DNA of 64,000 bases from Cranoglanis bouderius (taxonomy: Eukaryota; Chordata; Actinopteri; Siluriformes; Cranoglanididae): assembly GCA_023630585.1 (NCBI GenBank), contig CM042567.1:545001-609000 (forward strand), written 5' to 3'. The position numbers and the translations under genes are program-made. The notes under the pieces were generated by a model. That model was not told the origin of the DNA. It worked only from the letters and a program-made list of their open reading frames with translations, and searched no databases. Position 1 is the first letter of the stretch; the number at the start of each line of letters is the position of its first letter. Positions 1 to 12,900 of this stretch are shown one piece after another.

Positions 1-489
1 GTAAATGTGTACATGTGGAATGTATAAGGACTGTTTATGTCCCAGTTCTAGCTTTAGAATTTACTTTTATTTCAGAAAGTTAGTCAGTAAATGCTATTCT
101 CTTTCTTTTCTTTTGGCACTCTACTCTGCTTTTCTGAACAATGCAACATGAAATTCACACGCCAAGGCCCAAAAAAAAAGTAAGGCCAAGACAAGCATCT
201 ACACCCACGTTCTGCCCCTGATGATGAACCAGAGCCAGGGAAAGCCATTTCCACAACGCAGGAAGATCACAACCAGCCCTCGTCTTTAACCCTTTCCTGC
301 CGGTGAACATTTCTCCAAGCACGAGACACACGAGGAGGAACGCTGGAGCAGTTCATTCAACAAAATCCGCTTATATAATAAAGTCCACATGACGCTGAAT
401 CTCACGCTTTATTTCCTCTCTAACAGCTCACACACTCTCTCTGTGTGTGTTTATGATCTTCAGAATCGAGTTAAAAGAGAACTCCACAG

Positions 490-560
490 CCCTATTCGGA
501 CTGGATCAGATTTCCACGCGGAGGTGTGTAACGTAAACAGTGCTTATACAAACACTTATA
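490..560 (+). repeat. Interspersed repeat, short copy (pair with 29100-29153)
   Basis: The core 'cacgcggaggtgtgtaacgt' is matched at 29131-29150 by 'cacgtggaggtgtgtaatgt', each preceded by a related 'ggat(c/t)aga/gtttcca' stretch. Two diverged copies of an unnamed dispersed repeat; boundaries are unclear. Confidence 0.45.
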
Positions 561-1156
561 ATAAAGATGAATCTTTACAATCAGTGTGTATTAAAATAAG
601 ACGAGGTGTGTGTAGTACACATATGTGGAGTGTTTAGTTTCAGTGGTGAAGACACGCCCATCCTCAACGTTACGTAACACGCACGTGTCCAGAAATCTGA
701 TCTCGTCTGACTAGTGCTAAAAAGACTTTCCTAACATGGAAGGAGTTTATTTGTGGATATACGTTACAGGACACGGAGACATCGTATACATCATGCAGTG
801 CTGGTGAGGAATCCTGGGAATGAGCTGCGCTGGTTTTTCCCAGGAGAGGCTCCGGTTATATCAGTGATGTGGGAAAGAGAGGAATACTGTTCGGGTGTAT
901 ACTGTACATACCGTACCTCGGAGTAAAGCCTGGACCTCATCCTACCTGTCCAGGTGCTTATCGCTGTCGGAATTCAATCTCAAGTCTTGACCTGTTCAAA
1001 ACACAAACCTACCTTTCCTGAGTCTAATGTGTAAGAAGAACAAGCTGCCCTGCCATGAGACATACAGCAAATACACTGAATATTCACACGTCTGAACGAA
1101 TAAATAAAAAGCAGACGATGTAATGATGTAACTTCAGCACACACATATAGCTGCGA

Positions 1157-1196
1157 TGGTCAGGTGTCCGCATACTTTTGGCCATACAGTGTATAT
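1157..1196. mobile_element. Tc1-type terminal inverted repeat fragment
   Basis: The string 'caggtgtccgcatacttttg' followed by 'gccatacagtgta' resembles a terminal inverted repeat carried by many fish Tc1-like elements (recalled from memory, not searched). No partner end or transposase was found nearby, so it is a solo end or a fragment. Confidence 0.5.
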
Positions 1197-1618
1197 AACT
1201 TCTAAAGCTACCTAACAAATGAAAAAAACACACTAATCGTTGTGAAAACCGGCCGTGTGATTTACGTGTTACTCGCTCAGCTTAGCTTGGATTAGCATAG
1301 CGAGCTAACTGTACTAGCTACGTATACTCTGAGACAGCAGCGATCTCTGCTGCTTCCTTCCAAGTTTTATTTTTCTTTGCAATGACTCTATATACATTTA
1401 ACGCTAATGAGAGGTCGTGTGTGACACAATAATATGAAACCACACGTAAGATTTTCTTCCATTTTTGCAGGAAATAACTGCAGGTGGGAAGTAAAGTTGT
1501 GAGCGGGGAACTGAAGAAACCTCGGACCACAAGCGCTGTAGGACCGGTCTGAGGAATCATTCGAGCTGATCGTTTGGATTTATCGCATCATAGCGATGTC
1601 ATCAATCTGATAAAATTA

Positions 1619-1620
1619 CG

Positions 1621-1669
<49 letters not shown>
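1619..1669. repeat. (AAT)n microsatellite
   Basis: About sixteen uninterrupted AAT units. Confidence 0.9.
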
Positions 1670-1924
1670 TGCCTATTTGTGCTTGGTGGTAGTTTAACGT
1701 TACAGACTCACTAATATTCCAAAATATTTAAATACAAAATTCAAATGTGATATTTGTGTTATTAAATTAGTGCTGCAAAAATAATTTTAGTATTCTTTAT
1801 ACTGTTTATTTTCAAAAATTCACCAAGCGATTATTTATTTTCCTGTGTTTGAGTCCTTGACTAGAAAAAATATTTGAAATAACCGTCATTAGTTTTGATA
1901 CACAGCAAACAACTGTATAGGGCA

Positions 1925-1925
<1 letters not shown>

Positions 1926-1984
<59 letters not shown>
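1926..1984. repeat. (CA)n microsatellite
   Basis: About 29 CA units without interruption. Confidence 0.95.
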
Positions 1985-1986
<2 letters not shown>

Positions 1987-2479
1987 AAGTGCATTCTTTC
2001 CCCTCGCAGTCACCGCCTGTCCCAGGTCCCCCCTGCTGTTTGTTTAAACGAGCCGCTGATTTGTGGAGATTAGACCTTCACAAATAACTCACTCCCTAAT
2101 TTCCGTTACCGAGTCCATTTTGGAAAGAGGGAGGATGGACACCGGAGCCCCCCCCCCCACCCTCCCCAACACCCCCGGGGACTCCTGCCCACTACCAGGT
2201 TCTGCCCTGACCCACTTCTACAGACGGATCATCAGGATGCCGCAGCGGGTGCGGTTCTGAGATGTGTCCTCTGATTAATATCACAGTGGCCTGGACAGAG
2301 CAAATGTCAGGACAGGAAAATGGAGCACTGGTCCGCTGGGATTAGTCTAACGTCTCACTCGGACAGGTTGGATATTTACTCCTCAGCTCGGACAAAGTGT
2401 GATAGATTTATCATCACAGTGCATGATGGGAAGGTAACCACTGAACAATATGAACATTTTGTGAAAATCCAAATAATAA

Positions 2480-2540
2480 GACAAATAAGTCTAGCCATTC
2501 AAACCACGAAGTAATGGTGCCCTATAAAAGGAGGAGGAGT

Positions 2541-2592
<52 letters not shown>

Positions 2593-2745
2593 ATGGTAAC
2601 TTATGCGCTGCAGTGGCTGAGCTGCATTACTGGAAGATTTAGCGCATGTCACACTTACGAGCTCTTTCACAGCCATTTTCAGCTCTCTATGAGCTTTTCC
2701 TTTTATGGTGTTTTGTGGGCAGGGCTAAATGAAAATGTGCCGTGA
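2480..2745 (+). repeat. Interspersed repeat with an internal (TG)n expansion
   Basis: The same sequence occurs in reverse orientation at 25776-26000. Both copies share the stretch around 'ctgcagtggctgagctgcat' and the flank 'gaggaggagt'. In this copy about 24 TG units (2543-2591) occupy the place where the other copy has only a few. Unnamed family. Confidence 0.8.
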
Positions 2746-2897
2746 ACACACTTGGTAATTTACAGCGTTTATCAACATACGCATGTAAGCGCGAAGAAAA
2801 TCAGAAACTTCTGCAGATCTGACAGAAATGTTTAGTTCAGTTTGGATACAAAAACCTTTACACAACTTTAGCAAAAGATGACAAATGAAGCCCGATG

Positions 2898-2938
<41 letters not shown>

Positions 2939-3134
2939 ACACTCAGACTCCACGTTAGACAAAAAAGCAAAGGGAGAAATAGAATGTAACTAACTAGTCA
3001 GATAAAGTGATTAGCTGCTTGTTTGTGTTAGCGTGTGACTTAAATTTTTATTTAATAATTTTGTGTAAGTCCACCCTCACGTATTTTGTGAGTTAAAAGT
3101 GTGTTCTCTCCGTGTAGAGCAGATGTTCTTCTCT

Positions 3135-3174
<40 letters not shown>

Positions 3175-3436
3175 AATGAGAGCATGGAATAAATGGAAGT
3201 GATATCGCTGATCAGTGAAGTGGGTCGTTATTGAGAACATCTGCTCTGGGCTCACACTCTCAGTGCTCTGGACACACAGCTTTTGAGTGTTACTTGACCA
3301 TGTTTGGTGTGAAGAGGAAAACTGGTTATCAGGAGAAACGCAGGCTGTTCAGAATGTCACGTGATGACGCTAACTCCCTCCACAATCAACAACAAGCCAA
3401 CGTCGAGGTCATAAGGTCGCTCCGGTGACATCATAC

Positions 3437-3585
3437 CTGAGCTTATCGGCCATGAAGATGACCCGGCGCTCCAGCAGCAGCGAGGCGAACACACACACCA
3501 CTTGTCTCACACTCAGGCAGCTGAAGAGGCTTTCAAAATCCACGTGCTCCAACCTCGAGTCCATCGGCCTCCTCAACTCCATCAC
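3437..3585 (-). CDS. DENND2B: DENND2B coding exon 13 (last in window)
   Basis: Codes residues 847-895 of the central DENN domain, beginning VMELRRPMDSR and including LLLERRVIFMADKLS. Acceptor is 'tttttctcag', donor 'CTCAG|gtatga'. It ends two bases into a codon, so the reading continues in an exon outside the window. Confidence 0.9.
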
Positions 3586-4992
3586 CTGAGAAAAACGTTT
3601 ATTTATACACTACGTAAACACCTTATTTACGGGATTTAAACGTGTTTACACCACACCGCTGTTAAGTTCTGGATCATGATTGGTCAGAAGGTGTTGATTA
3701 GTTTTCTCTAACAGCAGCTCTGACAGTAGCGCAGCTGCAAATCACAGGTTTATTCATAATTAATGCGCTCGTTCTAATACGCTATCGTTTCTATAGCAAC
3801 AGCGCATTCGCAGGGACGTTTAAAGATGTTTGTAATCGTTGAATACATCTTTAAATATAAAAGAACATACATGACAGAGCCACGCCCATTTTTACATAAA
3901 ATCAGCTACTTGCATGATGATAAAAATAATTATGGAAGTTTAATTTCCGCCACAGAAACTCATTGGACAGTCCCTGGTGCTGTTACGTGATGGAAACAGG
4001 GATCTGATCCGGGTACGGATGGTTCTGGATTCATATTACAGTATATTTATTTATACATATATAAGGAGTTATAATGATCTGACCTCGTTGCCTGCACCAG
4101 GCAGAAAGGTTTTGACTTTGATGGTTTTTCCGGGGGCAGGAAACGGAGATTCCATCAGACTCCGCATGAAGGGGTAGACCAGAGCTGCCGAGATCCCTCT
4201 CCTCCTCTCCACTTCATCCAGGATCTGGGAAAAAACGACCATGTGGTTGAACACGTGTGATGAATTACATCCAGAGCGTGGCATCATAACAACAGGGTTT
4301 TCTGTTCTTATTCATGATTCATACACTATTCAGACATAGTATTACACTATTACACTACTATTTAAAAAAAAAAAAAATTCTATAATATACCAATTTCATT
4401 CTTATCAAGTCTCCAACAGCACTTTAAATAAAACATATTTTATTACCACTTTATTAGCACTAATAAAAACCGTTAGACGTCTCTTTTATTTAAAGACCTA
4501 AACCGAGTATCGTGTGAATTTTGTTTTTTTAATTTTCCGTTCCTCTTCGTTTAAACTTTCACAGCTTTTCCCACGTTAATGACAACGTGCTTATGTTTAC
4601 ACGTGAAGATTCTCACCGATCCGTATGAATTCTTTCCGACTGACATTCTGAATGAACTGTTTATATGATAATAAAATCTGTGTTTATCTGGACGGTACGT
4701 GTAATCTGATGAAAACGAGCACGAGCGGGAAAAGAGGTTTAGTGTTTACGTTACCATGACGACGAGGAGCGCGTGAGTCTTGCCGGCGTGTTTAGTTTTT
4801 TAATCGTGCTGCTTGTGTTTTTAAGTTTTAAAATGATCTGTTTTTTTGAGTTTTAAATTATTTTGGTCAATATATATCCTACATCTGCCTCGGAACGTTA
4901 GTGTGATGCCTCGCAACCTCACAATTATTTTAAATTGATTAAAATCTGTAACATGAGCTGTGGTTTCCTGCAACGGTGTGCATAGTGACACA

Positions 4993-5048
<56 letters not shown>

Positions 5049-8000
5049 CCTTTATATTGCACTTTTATTCTTCTTTTAAACATATTATTAAAAAGAGATT
5101 AACCCACCCTGTTCAATTAGATATAAAACTTCATTCAGATTATGCTATTCTGATTGAGGTGTATACATGATCGTTTTGATAGATGAATGGATGGATGGAT
5201 GGATGTACCTTCCATTGATCCTTCCATTGAGTGAGCTGAATTATTATTGGATTATTATTGGATTATTAGTTAATTATTACTGGATTATTCTTGTATTAAT
5301 AGTGGATTATTATTAGATTATTATTAGATTACTATTGGATTATTATTGTATTAATAGTGGATTATTATTGTATTAATAGTGGATTATTAGTAGATTATTA
5401 ATGGATTATTGTTGGATTAATAGTGGATTATTAATAGATTATTATTGGATTATTATTGTATTAATAGTGGATTATTAGTAGATTGTTATTAGATTATTGT
5501 TGGATTAATAGTGGATTATTAGTATATTATTATTGGATTGTTATTGGATTAATTGTGGTTTATTATTATTAGATTATTATAGGATTATTAGTGGATTAAT
5601 AGTGGATTATTAGTATATTATTATTGGATCACTATAGGATTATTAGTGGATTAATAGTGGATTAATAGTGGATTATTATTGGATTATTATTAGATTATTA
5701 TAGGATTATTAGTGGATTATTATTGGATTATTATTGGATTATTATAGGATTATTAGTGGATTATTAGTGGATTATCAGGCTGCATGTAAACATGAGTTAG
5801 ACTTATATACAGGGAAATAGGTAAATAAGGCACACTAAATTCTCTCTTTTATGTTTCACATGAGCAACAATTTTTATATTTCTGAATTTGACTCGGAGAA
5901 AGGATCACAGAGACAAACACAGACAGAGCAATTGCCAGAGAAACGATGCCTGGACCCACAGGAGCTCAGATAAAGGAGTGGTTAAGTGAGGAAGGAGGAG
6001 TGCTGAAGAGTCTCACCTTAGAGAACAGGTCGAAACACCCCAACCTGCTGATGACACAATACACCTCAGGGAGACGCTGCCCTTTCCCGCTCGGCTGCAC
6101 GGGGACGGAGATCAAACACGTGAATCAGCAAAGAGTGTGTAACAACACATCAACAAGTGTTCACTATCGTTTACACACACTATTACTCAGGTGTAATAGT
6201 GCTGAAACACGGAAAAGGCACATCAAACAGTTAAACGTGTCATCATCTCTTAAACTGCTGCTATAAAAATATTTTTTAAAAATTCAGCAGAAAAACGTTT
6301 ATTTTACTCTTTTTGTTTTTTTCCAGTCTCTTCATTTTATAAAGGAATTCTTGACGTGATTGTGAAGTGGGCGGAGTTTAAAGTCTTTGTGGCTTGAGCC
6401 CACTTCGCAATCACAACAAAAATTTCCTTTATAGATCACACTAACTCAAGTGAAAACACATTAAACCACTGAATCAGATCTCACATTAGATGCATTCGTG
6501 AAATTTGACACGTTCGTGTTCATTCCTGTCCCTAATTACAAGCCCGTTACAGAAAACCTCTCACAGCGTTAAATACTGTTGGATTTTTATTAGATCTTAT
6601 ACTGAAAAATGGCAGTGAATAATACTTTTCTTCTCTATTAAACAATTAAAAAATGATTCACCAACAAACCGTCTGGTAAAATTCTTTCTTTTGAGAGTCA
6701 CAGTGCAACAAATATTATTTCTAACAACATCAAAAGACTAGATGTTCTCTTTTATTAAGTATGCAAATTGATGCATATGATTAAATGAAGCGATGACCCG
6801 TTTCACCTGTATTATCTCCCTTTAAACGGGTTTTGTTTTAAACTATGCGGATGACATCATTCAGGTAATTCTTCTATTCAGACGCCTCGGGATGTTTCAT
6901 ACACTTTCTTCCTGGTTAAATACGACTCAAAGGTGGTGTGACGCTGCAGGAAATCAGGTATTCATCCTGGAATGTCCTCTATTCTAAACAGCAGGTGCAG
7001 TCCCACAGTCCCACAGTCCTACAGTCCTACAGACCTACAGTCCTACAGTCTCACAGTCCCACAGTCCTACAGACCTACAGTCCTACAGACCTACAGTCCT
7101 ACAGTCTCACAGTCCTACAGACCTACAGACCTACAGTCCTACAGTCTCACAGTCCTACAGTCCTACAGTCCTACAGTCCTACAGTCTCACAGTCCTACAG
7201 ACCTACAGACCTACAGTCCTACAGTCTCACAGTCCTACAGTCCTACAGTCCTACAGACCTACAGTCCCACAGTCCTACAGTCCTACAGACCTACAGTCTC
7301 ACAGTCCTACAGTCCTACAGTCTCACAGTCCCACAGTCCTACAGTCCTACAGTCCTACAGTCTCACAGTCCCACAGTCCTACAGTCCTACAGACCTACAG
7401 TCCTACAGTCTCACAGTCCCACAGTCCTACAGACCTACAGTCCTACAGACCTACAGTCCTACAGTCTCACAGTCCTACAGTCCTACAGTCCCACAGTCCT
7501 ACAGTCCCACAGTCCTACAGTCCCACAGCCTCACAGTCCCACAGTCCTACAGACCTACAGTCCCACAGTCCCACAGTCCTACAGACCTACAGTCCCACAG
7601 TCCTACAGTCCCACAGTCCTACAGTCCCACAGTCTCACAGTCCCACAGTCCCACAGATCTACAGTCCTACAGTCTCACAGTCCCACAGTCTCACAGTCCT
7701 ACAGTCCCACAGTCCCACAATCTCACAGTCCCACAGTCTCACAGTCCCACAGTCCCACAGTCCTACAGTCCCACAGTCCCACAGTCTCACAGTCCCATAG
7801 TCTCACAGTCCTACAGTCCCACAGTCCTACAGTCTCACAGTCCCACAGTCCCACAGTCCTACAGTCTCACAGTCCCACAGTCTCACAGTCCTACAGTCCC
7901 ACAGTCCTACAGTCCTACAGTCCCACAGTCTCACAGTCCCACAGTCCCACAGTCCTACAGTCTCACAGTCCCACAGTCCACAGTCCCACAGTCCCACAGT

Positions 8001-8376
8001 CTCACAGTCCCACAGTCTCACAGTCCCACAGTCCTACAGTCTCACAGTCCCACAGTCTTACAGTCCCACAGTTCTACAGTCTCACAGTCCTACAGTCCCA
8101 CAGTCTCACAGTCCCACAGTCCCACAGTCCTACAGTCCCACAGTCTCACAGTCCCACAGTCCACAGTCCCACAGTCCCACAGTCTCACAGTCCTACAGTC
8201 CCACAGTCTCACAGTCCCACAGTCCCACAGTCCTACAGTCCCACAGTCCCACAGTTCTACAGTCCCACAGTTCTACAGTCCCACAGTCCTACAGTCTTAT
8301 ACACGACTCAGTGCATAATCACAACCGAGCCTTTTAATAAGCAATCTGTGAGGTTGTTAGAAAAAGAAGTGTCTCT

Positions 8377-8423
<47 letters not shown>

Positions 8424-9594
8424 GAATTCTCCATTCCACATTTCCATATTAGGCATGCATGTCTGCATTTCTCCCCTGCTGGCTTTTCAGAAATGGATAG
8501 TTAAGTGGAGAATGTGGAGCTGAGCCGAAATCCTCAGGAATGTCCCCACCCCCCCCCCCACCCCCCCCGCCAGCCCCTCGACTTCCTCCTAGCGAAAATT
8601 TCACCACAAAAACAAAAACACAAAACACTGTGACATCCGCACGCTACTTAAGGCCAAAGAAACAGCAGACTTTAGGCTCATTTATTATCAAACGTCAAAC
8701 AGCAGGAATCTGATCAGTTCCCAGAATCAGAAACACACAGCGCATAAAAAGAAATCAGACTGATTTAATTTTCACGCTTTAATATCCACGAACAAACTGA
8801 CACACGCTCACTTTACTCATGCGACACGTGAGGAATAAAACACTCGGGGAAGTGCTGTTATAGGAAAATAATCCACAACAGGGTGGTGGTGTCAATGTTA
8901 GCCACGCCCCCGGGTGTTTTATTCCTCTTACACCGCAGCAATATGCTGACAAGTACAAACCTGCATCGATTAAAGAACGACACGCGATACTGTTCATCCA
9001 TTTATAGTTACGTTTAACGTTTGTGAAACGGGTTAGTTCCTGTTGTCACTTACGTTATAGCGGCTATAAACAGTCGTTCCCTCACCAGCCCTCTCTTTAT
9101 TCTCTGAAAAAACGCGGCTTGTTACGAGAATCCGCCGACAACTCCTCTGTCCTGAAGATGTCGGAAAAGTTAAAGTTTCAGCTACGTCCCCGTGAACGAG
9201 CTGTTACTATAGAAACGATAACGTATTAGAACGTTAATTATAAATTGCAGCTGCACTACTGTCAGAGCTGCTGTTATAGAAAACTAATCAACACCTCCTC
9301 AATTGAGTGCTAAACTAAGTTATTTCACAACAAACTAAAAGTGAAGATCGTCATACAACTCCAAACAACTCTACACTGACAAATATTTCACATCTCTCTC
9401 TCTATTTCTCTCTTCTCTTGAGGAAATGCCATTAAACAGAGGACGCCATGTTTACGAGCAGCTGCTCCTCTTTGGGGGGAAAAAAAGATAAAGGAGTAAG
9501 ATACAGAGTGAGCTCTTATTGAAGTGGCTGAGCAGTCCTCATTTAAACTCCATTTATGGGCTCAGCCTGTAATTATGATGCCTGCAGACGCAAT

Positions 9595-9634
<40 letters not shown>

Positions 9635-9824
9635 GTATATATACATATATATCTTTAGAAGAATAAGAAATACAAACCTTACAGACGCTAGCACACAAAC
9701 AGAGAAGAGAGAGAGAAAATAATGAGGTGAGACGGGGCGGAGCTTACCAGGAGCCGCCGGCAGTATCCGAAACGCCGACTTCCGTCTTCTCCTGTCAGCA
9801 TGAAGGAGAAGGTCTCACTGCAAA

Positions 9825-9902
<78 letters not shown>

Positions 9903-12900
9903 TGTTTTGTGGAAGTAGTCAGAGCCGTGGCTCTGTTAAACCCTGAACATGAAACGTCCAAGAAACTATTAAAAATATCCAAGGAACTTCTTTATACATT
10001 TAACCTCATTAAAAATTCAAAAAGCTATAAATATGCATGAATATGCAAATTAGAAACACCCCCATGTCCTCCTCCCATCCCTATACACGTAAATCAAACA
10101 ACCAGTTTCATTTAGGGTCGAGAGGCGAAGAGAGCGTGACTGGCCGTGCTGTCTGGGTGGGAGGGGCATACTTTCTCTCCCCTGTCAATCACAGCAGCTC
10201 TAGCCAATCGTGGCCGTCTGTGAGCTCATGTATTCAGTATAGGGGAGATTTCGCTTTCCTCCGAGGATGTTACGCTGCCCTGTGACACAGCATGAGCAGC
10301 AGCTGGCTGGCCAAAACAATGTATTATTTAATGACATCATAAGTCGAGGTTATATATAGCCCCGCCCCCTGAATCAATTTAATACAGAAATACTTCTGTT
10401 GGTAATCGTAACAGAGACGTCTATTTTTCCTAAATGAAAAGCTAAATGGCTAATGAATTACGTTGACTCGTGGTGATTAGTGACTGAACATTTAAATACC
10501 TGCTGTACTCGGACACGGGGCTCCAGTCTTTAGCGTCGGGGAAGCAGAACTGTGGAATGGCTTTGAGACGCTGCTCGGCTTCTCGCATCTGTTTAGTCAG
10601 CCTCTCGAGCTAAAAATAAGGATAAGGAAGAAAAATCCATAAACTTTTACATGCATTAAAAATGCTAGGAGCTATGAATATGCATGCATATGCAAATCAC
10701 ACATGCAGAAATGATTTCTTGGGTTTGTTTTTTTGTTTTTTTTTAGCCCTCGCTGCTATGTGAAATATGTTCAGCACGATCATCTCCCTCCAAAAAGGTC
10801 GCCCCCCCGTCCCCGTCCCCGTCCCCAGCGCCCCATTATTCCAATTCAAGATGATGACATCATCAGGGTCGACCCTCTGGCCGGCAGTCAACATATTTCC
10901 AGTTTCTCAAGGGGACGCAGTCACTGAGCCACATCTGGGATAATTAAAGAAGTATTTCTGCATATTTCTGGGATACGGTCTCCTGGCAACATGATATAGT
11001 GTTATTACCGTACAGCGAAGAAAAGCTCAAAGTATCCGATCTCAGAATCCGAGTCCTGGCTGTAACGGCACGTTTAACAGCCTGAAATAATTATACAGAA
11101 ATATCTACAGCACTATGTCATTAGAGAAACTAGTTTTTAGCAAAGTTTTGCTACCATGATGTCATGATGTGCCTTAATTCACACAAAATCTTACAAAGGT
11201 TAAGGTAGCGTTAGAGGCGGGGTTAGGGGCGGAGTTAGGGGTGGAGTAATCATTAATACCTTTTCTTACAGTGTGTTAAAAGTCTGAAGTGGTTTTAACA
11301 CCACACTAATAAACAATAGAATAGTCTCTGATACAGCAGCCCCACGCTCTGGACCACGGTGTTCTCCTCGTCCTCACACGCTACCTTAGGGAACTGGTAG
11401 GAGACTTCCGGCGTGTACGAGTTCTTAGTGGGCTTCTTCTTCAGAGAAACCACGACGAAGTACTCGAACAGCTCCCGTTCCTGCCACTCGATGAGCTGCA
11501 GCTCCAGCGTGCGGTAACTCGGGGCACGGCGGAGTATCGACTGCAGCTTCAGGAGTCTCTGAGTGTGAGCTGAGAAACATAAACACACGTGTATATATAT
11601 ATATATATATATACATATACACACATCCACATACCGTATGTATACATTCTGTACTTATATATTTATACATGAAAGTTTTAAAGGTCCAAGATATTCTGGT
11701 GTCAGATGAAGTATTACAATAAATATCTGATGATAAAAAAAATCTGGAGAGTGTTCTCTCAGATAATAATCTAGTTAAATGCGTTCTCATTTCAGTCATC
11801 AATGACTGAATAATGAAACAAACAAACAAGCAAACAAATAAGGCCTGCATTCAGAGATGTCAGTATTTATGTGGGGAAAGTTCCTGGTATTCAGAGTCGG
11901 GTTTTCTGAGCGTATAGAGCAGCCTTTAAACACAAACACTCATCTTTAAACCCAAAAGGGGATAGAAAATACGGACTGAAGAAGGTAATAGTGTTTTTTT
12001 TTTATCCTCTGCTGTCTGTTGTTACATGATGTAACATAAACGCAAGAAAATGAAAAATAAAAAGACTAATATGATGATACGTGAGTGAGAAGAGTGTTGA
12101 AATAGGAGTCTATTATATCACCAATATAGAATAGCACTTGATCCAGCACAGACTGTTATTTTACATTATTTACGCAACAAATTAATGAAGTCACGGGACA
12201 CTAAATGGAGGTCATAAAATCGTAATGTGTGTGTGGGATGTAGGAGATTTGATCACACTTTTATTTTCCTATTTCGATTTGTAGAATTAATCAAATAAAG
12301 TCAGTGTTTCTGTTAATCCGATGCGCTCTGCGGTGTGAAGGATAATCTGACCGAGCGCTCATCTGCTACGCTTACAGAGAAACTTTAATACGACTTCGGT
12401 ATTAACCGGATAAGTGGGCGTGACTCAACTCTGAAGACGGGCCTAAATAAGTCAATAAATAAATACATAATTAAAATAAATCAATAAACCAATCAGTGCT
12501 GTTATTATTCAGTGAAACGTGCTGAACCTGTCTCACCTTTGAACCTGTCATCGGAGTCACTCTCACTCTCACTGTTATCATCTGCAAACAGAAAAACAAT
12601 TTCCCTGATGTCAAAGGTCAACATTTGGACCGAGTACTGACCCGTGGAGCACGATTTTAAAAATTGTATACAGTGCATCGTTAATGAAAAAAGTCCACCT
12701 CTCAGAGACGCCGTCTCTATATTGGACATCGAGAGCTTCTTTAGTCTCTTCTTCCCTCTTTTTGTACAGAAGATGGAGTTTATTCTCTGCACCACCTAAA
12801 GAAAGAGAAGATGGCATGATGGTGAGTTAGTGAAGCAGGAAAACACTTCCAGGAACACTCTGTATAATCCTCGTGACGGAGTACGGGATAAATCCAGGAT

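Larger units (their letters stand above)
1..3436. other. Intron sequence of DENND2B, no exon seen
   Basis: The next DENND2B exon (expected to continue the DENN domain after residue 895) was searched for on the minus strand here and not found, so this is most likely intron continuing past the left edge. It holds an (AAT)n tract, several (CA)n tracts (1926-1984, 2541-2591, 2900-2935, 3138-3172), a Tc1-type terminal fragment and one copy of an interspersed repeat (2480-2745). No convincing coding sequence. Confidence 0.6.

Noticed and set aside
1318..1560. 80-codon minus frame
   Set aside because: No match to the expected next DENND2B exon and no splice signals of good quality.
6938..8452. 504- and 448-codon open frames
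   Set aside because: They are translations of the stop-free 8-bp minisatellite in different frames (SPTVLQSY-type text); no domain and no codon structure.
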